The notes under the pieces: model-generated | What the model saw: the letters and a program-made list of their open reading frames with translations, nothing else | Told to the model about the DNA's origin: nothing | Database searches by the model: none | DNA from: Eulemur rufifrons | Lineage: Eukaryota > Chordata > Mammalia > Primates > Lemuridae | Direction: 5' to 3' | DNA: 64,000 bases | Assembly (NCBI RefSeq): GCF_041146395.1 | Contig: NC_090989.1 | Coordinates: 251,276,843 to 251,340,842 of the forward strand | Translations under genes and position numbers: made by a program | Shown here: positions 52,955-64,000 of the stretch, in pieces | Layout: every line of letters begins with the position of its first letter | Numbering within the stretch: position 1 is the stretch's first letter

Positions 52955-53185
52955 CCCAAAGGGGTGGAGCGGCAAAGGGAAAGAGGAGGGAAGTAGGACT
53001 ACAACATGGCGGCTGCGGTACTGGCGGTGGCTACAGTGACGGCTTGGCCCGGGGCAGGCAGAGTTGGAGGTGGTGGCGTTCGCTCTCCCTAGGGGCCGTC
53101 AGGAGCTCAGCGGGGACCGAGCCTGGGAGGCCGGCCAGCGCCAGCACCTTTCGGCTTCGGGGACGGCGGCAGCAGCGGTGTTCAG
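52955..53185 (+). other. UBAP1: Probable UBAP1 non-coding first exon
   Basis: A CpG-island exon ends at a strong TTCAG|GTAAGG donor. The sequence has no long coding frame and contains ACAACATGGCGGCTGC followed by GC-rich 5'UTR-like sequence. I assign it to UBAP1, an ESCRT-I subunit that sorts ubiquitinated cargo at endosomes, because UBAP1 lies head-to-head with DCAF12 on human 9p and its coding sequence starts in a later exon. No UBAP1 protein segment is present in the window, so the assignment rests on synteny, strand and promoter character. The 5' boundary is approximate. Confidence 0.65.
53006..53092 (+). promoter_or_regulatory. 28-codon upstream ORF coincident with a YY1-type motif
   Basis: The ATG inside the AACATGGCGGC element opens 28 codons (Ala/Val/Gly-rich) and closes at TAG within the exon. 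If the transcript starts upstream of it, this is a self-contained uORF in the UBAP1 leader. The start context is modest (A at -3 read as AACATGG, G at +4). Coding function is not claimed. Confidence 0.4.
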
Positions 53186-54798
53186 GTAAGGGGGCCTCCC
53201 TTTGGGATGGGGGGAAGAGGGGCGGAGTTGGGGGAGGGGGCCCCGTACTGGGAGACTGGTAGAGGAGTGAATCAGGGGAAGGGCTGGGAGCCGAGCACGA
53301 GGAAAGGAGCCAGAGCTTGGGGGGTGGGAAGGAGAAGGGGGCCGGAGATCTGCGACTGGGGAGGATTCTGGGAGAAGGGTCAGAGTGAGGGGACCAGAGT
53401 TGAAGTGGCGGAGGGCAGACGGGATGCGGAAAAATGAGTTCGGATTAAGGGGACTAATACCCTACTGGAAGATAGGCGCAGTATACTCCTATCGGGCTGG
53501 CTGGAGAGCTTAGTGGGAACTAGAGGATGTCGGGGAGGGGGACCCAGGTTATAGTAAAGAAGGTGAATGATGGGGAGTTGAGGGTGAGCTGGGGACGTGA
53601 GGTGTAGATTTAGTTCCCCCAGAGGCGATGAGATTAGGGATAAAGGAATAAAAGGGGGGAGACCAGACCAGGGTGAACCCTCTTTGGGGATATCTTTTCT
53701 CGTTTTCTTCAGGTATGTTTATCTTGCCTTTTTTGTTTATTTCTTGGGTGGAGGCTTACTTATACAGTCCACCTGGGCCTCAGAGACAGCTCCAAATCTC
53801 TCTTGTTGAACGTGAAGTTTATAGTTTATTTATTTGAGCTATATCAGTGATCTCTGACCTTTGTGTTTGAGACCTTTGTGTTGTTGCCACATGTAATTAT
53901 TTCCAGACTAGCATCTTAAAAGTATGGCTGGGCATAAAAATACATTTTAATGTTAAACTGAAATAAAACATTGAGACTTTTTAGACACCATGAAGTGTTG
54001 CAAAACCAGATTTGGTGATTTAGTGAGCTATTAAATATATCGTTCTGACCCCACTTACTAGTGCTTTGTCTCTTTTCTCAGTTATAATTGTTATTTGAGG
54101 ATTTGGATAGATATGATAGATATTACCTTTTGAATTTTGTCAGATATGATAGTGGGAAAAACAGGCACTTTAGTCTTTAGTGATAGATTAGCTCTTTCTA
54201 TTTAATGTCATGACCTACTTAAAGTGAAAGTTTCCGTGTTATAACAAAGAATGTGAAATGTCCAAAGTCTAAAAGAAGTACATTGTCAGCGTTAACTTAT
54301 TTTTAAGTGGCATTTTATAAATTAAGTTTTTGTTTCTAGTCCGTTCTATTCATTCATTTTGTTATTTGTTGAATGCCTACTGTGTGTTTCATTAATAAGA
54401 ATCATTACAGTTATGGAAATGGGAAAATTAATGTTTCTCTAGTGAGCATCTCTATCACTGCACAGCAAATTATTTATTAACCTCTTATGGCCTCATTGGG
54501 AAAAAATTATTTTAAAAATGAAGGCAAAGGAAGAAAAAGTATATGAATATAAAAACTTCCTTAGTTTCTCTTTTTTTGAGTATTTAAGACTCTTTACCTC
54601 ATCATGACGTATGTATATCTGAAAGATTTTATTTTTCATTTTGATTTTGAAGAAGACAGTAATACTATCCTGAAAAGATATTAGGTCTGTAGACAATTCT
54701 CATCAGTGGTTGTTAGTGTACATTTTTTTGACTGGAAAATGTCACTTTATCTTGTGCATCTTTTATGCCCTTGACTATGTATTTAAAATAAGGATCCC

Positions 54799-55107
54799 TG
54801 GCTGGGTGTGGTGGATCACGCATGTAATCCAGCACTCTGGGAGGCCAAGGTGGGAGGAACCCTTCAGGTCAGGAGTTGGAGACCAGCCTGAGCAAGAGCA
54901 AGACCCTGTCTCTACTAAAAATAGGAAAAATTAGCCAGGCTTGGTGGTGCATGCCTGTAGTCCCAGCTACTCAGGAGGCTCACTTGAGCCCAGGAGTTTG
55001 AGGCTGCTGTGAGCTAGGCTGACGCCACAGTGTTCTAGGTGTTGTAGCTGGGGTGATGCTCTAGCTGGGGTGAGGGACTGAGACTCTGCCTCAAAAAAAA
55101 GAAAAAT
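54799..55107 (+). repeat. Alu, sense, with rearranged right end
   Basis: Left arm is normal. The right arm carries extra 'gtgttgtagctggggtgatgctctagctggggtgagg' before the A tail, a local partial duplication. Confidence 0.85.
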
Positions 55108-55529
55108 CCCTGAAGTTTAATTGGGTGACTAAAATTTGTCCTGAATATTTTCAGCGTCATAGTTGTATTATCATTGGCCCTGAGTGTAGATGCTAGGATT
55201 ACAAATTTTTCCTGTTCTTAATTGTTGAATGTATTAGGGTTTTTTCAAATGTAGATCATTTTCCACAGACTAGCCAAAAAAAGAAAACCCAAAAAACTAT
55301 TCATTCATCATTAATCTGGTAGTTTTCTTTAGACAGTCTTTCTCAAGAAATGCAAAAGGTAGTATGCAGTAACTTAAAACATTAAATAAGCTTTTTTTTA
55401 GAATTAAGAAAACCTTGAGCTGAAAAGCAGCTTAGAAATCACCTGGGCTTAGTTTCCCACACAGTATGGGAATCCCTGCTTCTGTACCACAAAGACAAAT
55501 GAAAATCCATCCTCTTTTCCAGATTTCTT

Positions 55530-55867
55530 TCTTTTTTTTTTTTTTTTTTGAGACAGAGTCTCGCTTTGTTGCCCAGGCTAGAGTGAGTACCGTGGCGTCA
55601 GGCTAGCTCACAGCAACCTCAAACTTCTGGGCTTAAGCGATCCTACTGCCTCAGCCTCCCAGGTAGCTGGGACTACAGGCATGCGCCACCATGCCTGGCT
55701 AATTTTTTTCTATATATATTTTAGTTGTCCAGATAATTTCTTTCTATTTTTAGTAGAGATGGGGTCTCACTCTTGCACAGGCTGGTCTCAAACTCCTGAC
55801 CTCGAGCCATCCACCTGCCTTGGTCTCCCAGAGTGCTAGGATTACAGGCGTGAGCCACCGCGCCCGG
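55530..55867 (-). mobile_element. Young Alu with 19-bp perfect TSD
   Basis: CCTCTTTTCCAGATTTCTT lies at 55511-55529 and 55868-55886. Confidence 0.94.
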
Positions 55868-56109
55868 CCTCTTTTCCAGATTTCTTATAGGAAAAAATAG
55901 GATTTTTCAGAATTTCTTACAGGAAAAGTCCTTTCAGTTAGAAAAAGAACAAGCAGAATATTGCTCTTCCAACCTGTTGTGTATTGTTTCCTGTAATATT
56001 GGAAAATAATTTGAATGTAAGAGTAATATTTTCCTCTGAATTGAGTTATAATTTTAGGCTTTAAAAATTTTAGGTGAGGCTAGCAAGATTTACAAAGGGA
56101 AAGGTGCTA

Positions 56110-56325
56110 CCACTGAGTATGTACTAATGAGCCAGGGTTGTTAAGCACTTTATATAATCTCACTTAATCCTCAGTTTGATTAGGTAGATAGGTTGTGATA
56201 TGCATGCTTTTTATATATTGAGGAAACTGAGAATCCGAGAGGTTGAATAACTTGACTAAGGTTATAACTATAAAAGGGTAGAGTCTGAGTTTGAAGTCAT
56301 TTCTGTCCAACCTCAATGCCCACGT
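56110..56325 (-). repeat. MIR element
   Basis: 'gttaagcactttatataatctcacttaatcctc', 'ttgaggaaactgagaatccgag' and 'ataacttgactaaggtt' match MIR in antisense. Confidence 0.8.
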
Positions 56326-57000
56326 TGTATCTGTTATACCATTTTCCCCCTCTTAGGTGGTCACAGGGCCATTCCAACTCCTATGAAGTATAAGCACTGG
56401 TTTTCAGTTAATACCATTTTAAACTACTTGTTCTTATTGAAATAGTAGCATTACTGGAATGATAAATAGTTTATTAAAATTTTAGTCACTTATGATGTCA
56501 TTAGTATTCTAGAAGGAAATGAATACCTGAATATTTTATACTTCACAAAATAAACCTGATAAACTGGTTAAGGGATTAAAAGTTTTCTTTTTCATATTGC
56601 TGAGTCAAATGGGACCCAGTTCATCAAGGGCCAAAATTTGTATTTGGCAGTAATCTGCATGTGTTCTCAGAATGCTTGATTGGTCATCATCAGTTGATGC
56701 TTACCAAACACTTGAGTGTTTGAGTCACTGAATTGGCTCATGGTAATTGTAACTCTTGTGGTTACTGAGTCAGGAGCCAGCAGTGTATGTTTTGGTTGCT
56801 TCACTTCCTCCCTAACACTTGATATTGTCAGACTTTTAAATTATTTTTCTAATCTGGTGGGTTTGAAATGGAATTTATGGTGTTTTTATTAGCATTTCCT
56901 GAAGTTAGGCACCTTTTCCTATGTTTATTGGCCATTGTGCTTCTGTGAAGTATGTATTCAAGTTCTTTGCCTATTTTTATTTTGGTTTGTTTCTCCTCTC

Positions 57001-57055
57001 TTCTCCTCTCCTCTTCTTTTCTTTTCTTTCTTTCTTTCTTTCTTTTTTTTTTTTT
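57001..57055. repeat. (TTTC)n / T-rich tail microsatellite
   Basis: TCTCC and TTTC units leading into the poly(T) tail of the adjacent antisense Alu. Confidence 0.85.
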
Positions 57056-57366
57056 TTGAGACAGAGTCTCACTCTGTTGCCTGGACTAGAGTGCTGTGGC
57101 ATCAGCCCAGCTAACAGCAACCTCAAACTCCTGGGTTCAAGCGATCCTACTGCCTCAGCCTCCCAAGTAGCTGGGACTACAGGCATTTGCCACCATGCCC
57201 GGCTAATTTTTCTATACATATTTTAGCTGTCCATATAATTTATTTCTATTTTTAGTAGAGACGGGGTCTTGCTCTTGCTCAGGCTGGTCTCGAACTCCTG
57301 AGCTCAAACGATCCACCCGCCTTGGCCTCCCAGAGTGCTAGGATTACAGGTGTGAGCCACCGCGCC
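57040..57366 (-). repeat. Alu, antisense
   Basis: Ends abruptly at GCCACCGCGCC, losing the last five bases of the usual end. Confidence 0.9.
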
Positions 57367-57683
57367 GAAAAAAGTTATAATTTTAATGAACTGAATTTTT
57401 CAGTTTTTTTCTTCAATGGTTTGTGCTTTTTGTATCATATTTAGGAAATACTTCTTTGTTGCCAGGCATGCTGTTTTAATAAAAACAATAGTATATCTAT
57501 AATGTGGTATCTAATCTGACATTTAGTTCTAATATCCGCTTAATTAAAAAGGCAAACTTCTCAGGAATTGCTTTTCTGTTACCATTGGAGCTATAGGGCG
57601 AGAGAGTTTTTTTTCCCCTTCAGCAAGTGAGTTTTTATATACTCCTTAGCAGATTCCAACTTCCCTGGCCACTGTCCTTTTCA

Positions 57684-58004
<321 letters not shown>

Positions 58005-58059
58005 TCAAAAGCTAATATACTACACTTCATCTAGAAATTCTCAGTAATTTTTATTTCTT

Positions 58060-58190
58060 CTTTTATACTTAATGTCTGCCCATCTCCATTAAAATTAATT
58101 TTAATGAGAGTTTTTTTTCCTGTTGTTGTATTCCCAGCACTTAGATCAGTACCAGGCAGTAGTTGTGCACATTAAATGAATGAGTGAGGT
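58060..58190 (+). repeat. L2 3' end, tentative
   Basis: 'ttcccagcacttagatcagtaccaggcag...cattaaatgaatgagtgag' matches the L2 terminus in sense. Confidence 0.5.
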
Positions 58191-58449
58191 ATGAATCCTG
58201 AGAAATTGTCTTTTGCTGTGACCAGGCAAAGATAGTTTTTCATACGAATAGCAAAATTTGATTGAGAAATAGCTTTAAGGGGGAAACAAAGATATAATAA
58301 TTTATCAAGTTCCACTGGGGAGAAAAATGGAAGCCAGGTAACATATCTCTTCACTATAGAATTCTATTTATGTATTTCTGTGTTTTTTTTTTTTAACATT
58401 TTAAAATTATTTCCTGAAGCTCCTTTGAGATGTAAAAAAGAAAAAAAAT

Positions 58450-58715
58450 TCATGTAATTAACCATATTAACATACTTAAAAAGGAAAACTATATGGTAAT
58501 CACAATAGATGCAGAAAACTCATCTGACAAAATTCAATACCCATTCACTACAATAGCTCCCAGTAAACTGAAAGTTGAAGCAAATGCTACAGTTTAATAA
58601 AGGATATTTATGAAAAACCCATAATACCTAATCGTGAAAAACAGAATGCTTTCTCCAAAGGTCAGGAACAGGGCAAATATGTCTGCTTCCACATTTACCA
58701 GTTTACTAGGGATTT
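58450..58715 (+). repeat. Old L1 ORF2 fragment
   Basis: Translates with stops to pieces resembling the L1 reverse transcriptase (VITIDAENSSDK; IVKNRMLS). Short and decayed. Confidence 0.75.
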
Positions 58716-58748
58716 ATTATTATTGTTATTTTAATTGACACATTGTAA

Positions 58749-59180
<432 letters not shown>

Positions 59181-59338
59181 TAACAATTAACATTTGCTAT
59201 GTAATTTTTTTTCTGATATATTTTTAAGTAAATTATGGATACTTTACCCACAAATAATTATATACCTTTTAAAAAAATGAGGATATTTTACTTTATAAGC
59301 ACAATTTTGTTACTGCCAACCATTAACAGTAATTTCCT

Positions 59339-59683
<345 letters not shown>

Positions 59684-59699
59684 AACAGTAATTTCCTAG

Positions 59700-60400
59700 T
59701 ATTATATTATACCAGTACTTACTCAGATTCCCCTCTAGTCCACTAAATGTCTTTACAGATTCACAATGCAATTCTATACTAACTACCCAAAATTAGGCCA
59801 AACTACACAGGTTAAGGGCACAGTCATTCAGAAGATTGCCTTCAGTTTAGACACCAGCCACAAGCTTGATGGGTACCAGGCTACTGAAACAACTGGCTAC
59901 AAATTTGGGGGTTCCCATTACTCCCTCAAGTTGCTAGAATACCTCATGGAACTCAAGAAAGTGTTATACTTAGGATTATAGTTTTTTTTTTTTTTAATGG
60001 CAAAAGGATATAAATTAGGACCAGCCAAAAGAAGAGATGCATACATAGAGCAAGGTCTGGGAGGTCCCAAACACAAAGCTTCTGTGTCTTGTCCCTCAGC
60101 ACATTGATGTGTGACAATGTACGCAGAGTATTGTTAACCAGGGAAGTGCACCTGAGGTTTAGTGTTAAGAGTTTTGTTTTTTTTTTTGGACTCGCACTAT
60201 ACAGACATGATTGATTGAATCACAAGGCTACAAAGTTGAATTCAATCACCATTTTCACTGGGGAAATTTAGAGGGTATCTTCCAGCGACAAAGGCTGGCC
60301 AAATTCTTTATTATATAAGATGGTTTGTTCAGTCCTGGATCCAGTTAAGACCACTTACTGTTTTTGGTTGATGTATCTTTTAGGCTTCTGTTTTTATGTA
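59700..60400. repeat. Possible old interspersed repeat of unknown class
   Basis: 'ggttcccattactccctcaagttgctagaatacctcatgg...gaagagatgcatacatagagc' has wording I have met in dispersed old repeats, but I cannot name it. The 71-codon plus frame is not credible as a gene. Confidence 0.35.
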
Positions 60401-60414
60401 TTTTTTATAAGAAT

Positions 60415-61560
<1,146 letters not shown>

Positions 61561-61778
61561 AGTTCCCTATTAACCTTTTACCTAGTTGTTTAGAATCCAT
61601 TGATGATCTTTATTTGAATCAATTGTTTAATTTGAGGTTGTGAAATGGTATCATGCTATTTCTGTCATATTTATGTTTGTGAAGTGTCTCTTCAGTAAAG
61701 AAGAGCTTTTGCTTATCTGTCTGCTTGCCCTGAAGTGTCATTCCTACTGGAAAGGCAAAATGAAGGCTTAATTCCTAT

Positions 61779-62091
61779 CTTTTTTTTTTTTTTTTTTTTT
61801 TTTTTGAGCTAGGGTCTCTATTGTCTGGGATAGAGTGCCGTGGTGTCATCATAGCCCAGTGCAACTTCAAACTCTGGGATCGAGGGATTCTCCTGCTTCA
61901 GCCTTCTGAGTAGCTGGGACTACAGGCGCATGCCACCATGCCCAGCTAATTTTTTAAATTTTTTGTAGAGATGAGATCTCTACAAAAGAGATCTCTTGCT
62001 CAGATTGGTCTCGAAGTCCTGTGCTCAAGCAGTCTTGCCTTGGCCTTCCAAAGTGGTAGGAGTACAAGTATGAGCCACCATGCCTGGCCAC
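61779..62091 (-). repeat. Older Alu, antisense
   Basis: T22-type tail and a right arm with a local inverted duplication AGATCTCTAC..GAGATCTCT at 61972-61996. CTTAATTC flanks it. Confidence 0.86.
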
Positions 62092-62159
62092 TTAATTCTT
62101 TTTTTATTTTTGTCTGTCTTGATATGTTTTAAGACAGATTTAATTTAAAAAATTTTTTT

Positions 62160-62315
62160 TGTCTCTTTTTTTAAATATCAGAGTATTACAGGGTTACACA
62201 CGCTTTGGTTACATAAATTGCATTTGTACTGCCTGAGTCAAAGGAAGCTACAAGCATGCCCATCCCCCACATTAGCTGTGAATTTACCCATCCCCTCCTT
62301 CTCCCTACCAATTCT
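62160..62315 (-). repeat. L1 3'-UTR-like fragment, strepsirrhine type
   Basis: 'aaatatcagagtattacagggttacac...ggttacataaattgc...acaagcatgcccatcccc...gaatttacccatcccc' is wording I associate with lemur/galago L1 ends in antisense. Confidence 0.6.
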
Positions 62316-62587
62316 TTTCTTTTAATTATCAATTTTCAGCTTAAAGAGCTAGTGTAACAGTCATCTCTAATGATTCCCAGATTATTGCTGGAGTTTCTTT
62401 TTGGATTATTTTCTAAGCATCTTGTCTTTGAGTATCATCATAGACTTGTGGATTTATACCATGTATTGGAAACAATTGCAGTCATTCTTTTTGATACACA
62501 AATTGTTTCATTTTTGATCAGTGGGAGCCATTTTTTGCTGGTATCTTTTTAACATGATCCATAAATCTTTGAAAGATCTCTTGCTTT

Positions 62588-63262
<675 letters not shown>

Positions 63263-63728
63263 TACAATTTAGATTTTAGAATTACAGAGTTTTTACTTCG
63301 GTTCTTTAATATTTTACTTTTCTTCCCTTTTACATAGAAAATCTTGGCTCTTTACAATATAAACATTATTATTTGCTATGTTAGACATACAAAAATGGCT
63401 TTAAAATAATAATACTGATATTACTGCTAACAAAAAGTAAATCTAAAATCTTTATAGTTCTTTATATTCTTAGAATATATTCTACTAATATGTACAATTA
63501 GAATACTGAGTTCTGAAGTCACCTCAAATAATTATTTTTCTTTGGTCATTTTACTAATTTTATGTACAGTTAGGTTTATTTGTTTCCATTTGTATATGTT
63601 TGAAAAATTTAAAAAGTTATGTTAAGAATATGTTTTGAAAATCTAGAATACAAAGATATGTAAAAACAAAAAGTAAAAATTTCCTGTAAGCAACCATTAG
63701 AAATATCCACTATTAAACTGTTCTTATA

Positions 63729-63822
63729 GGCTGGGTGTGGTGGCTCACACCTATAATTCCAACACTTTGGGAGGCTGTGGCAGGAGGATCACTTGAACTT
63801 GAGGCCAGGAGTTCAAGTCCAT
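63729..63822 (+). repeat. Truncated Alu left arm
   Basis: 'ggctgggtgtggtggctcac' to 'ccaggagttcaagtcc', then it stops without right arm or A tail. Confidence 0.8.
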
Positions 63823-63879
63823 CATTTCTAGGAAACAACTCAAAGGGTCATATAGTTAAGGGAAAGGATTATAAAAATC

Positions 63880-64000
63880 ATATAGGGGTTCATGGAACCA
63901 GTTACAGAATTGGTATTTTTTCTGCCTTAAATGGTGGATTTCATCAGTGAAACCATCTGGGCCTAGAGTTTTTTGGTAATAAGTTTTTTCACTATAAATT
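63880..64000 (-). repeat. L1 ORF2 fragment, antisense, running off the window
   Basis: 'tttctgccttaaatggtggatttcatcagtgaaaccatctgggcc' is antisense L1 reverse transcriptase sequence. Confidence 0.8.

Larger units (their letters stand above)
52850..53430 (+). promoter_or_regulatory. UBAP1: CpG island / probable UBAP1 promoter
   Basis: This is the second CpG- and G-rich block of the window. It contains a CRE/ATF-type TTACGTCA at 52890-52897, a GGGCGGG GC box at 52921-52927, and an AACATGGCGGC YY1-type element at 53004-53014. YY1 elements of this form typically lie just downstream of transcription starts. G-rich sequence continues into the intron. No TATA box is seen. Confidence 0.75.
56850..57520 (-). 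repeat. Old L1M fragment split by an Alu
   Basis: 'tttattagcatttcctgaagttaggcaccttttcc', 'ttattggccattgtgc' and, beyond the Alu, 'ttcttcaatggtttgtgctttttg' are consecutive pieces of antisense L1. Confidence 0.7.

Overview
The window is nuclear DNA of a primate, and the repeats point to a strepsirrhine, most likely a lemur. It carries about 58 Alu or Alu-monomer copies. Most of the younger ones have the long A/T-rich linker (TCTATATATATTTTTAG, then a GTCCATATAATTTCTTTC-like segment) and the 'GCTAGGATTACAGG' right-arm variant that I associate with lemur/loris Alus rather than human ones. A 3'-UTR-like L1 piece at about 62.2 kb fits the same lineage. No bacterial, viral-episomal or organellar genes are present.

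Two protein-coding genes are represented, in head-to-head orientation. (1) DCAF12 on the minus strand: coding exon 1 (18608-18685, 26 codons) and exon 2 (17244-17498, 85 codons) lie in a CpG island and just downstream of it. Exon 3 onward is not seen and should lie beyond the left edge, so 1-17243 is intron 2. (2) A second CpG island near 53 kb on the plus strand holds a short exon with a strong GTAAGG donor at 53185/53186. From the known human order DCAF12-UBAP1 on 9p13.3, I assign it as the non-coding first exon of UBAP1. The right 11 kb would then be UBAP1 intron 1.

The roughly 34 kb between the two promoters has no convincing gene. Layout: 1-17 kb, DCAF12 intron 2 (Alus, a 5'- and 3'-truncated L1, a short L1 3' end, MER5A, MIR, L2). 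17-19.3 kb, DCAF12 exons and promoter. 20.6-22.9 kb, an old L1 broken by two LTR-like blocks. 23.4-25.1 kb, two L2 tails. 28.0-29.8 kb, an antisense ERVL fragment (MLT2-type LTR plus dUTPase region). 34.0-34.2 kb, a pure polypyrimidine tract. 35.5-36.06 kb, an antisense LTR with an internal tandem repeat. 37.1-38.25 kb, an LTR-like element. 40.6-41.3 kb, an LTR-like element. 42.2-47.5 kb, a second antisense ERVL interior (integrase, reverse transcriptase and gag-side sequence) cut by two MLT1-type LTRs and two Alus. 50.6-51.6 kb, L2. 52.9-53.4 kb, UBAP1 promoter and exon 1. 53.2-64 kb, UBAP1 intron 1.

I found no undescribed gene system. The most unusual signals are three very small insertions (about 29-65 bp), each with an A/T tail and flanked by perfect 13-16 bp direct repeats; a roughly 940 bp block ending in poly(A) and flanked by a perfect 29-bp direct repeat (candidate retrocopy); an upstream ORF overlapping the DCAF12 start codon; and complementary ERVL pieces lying 12 kb apart in the same orientation. 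Repeat family names come from recollection of consensus sequences, not from a database search.
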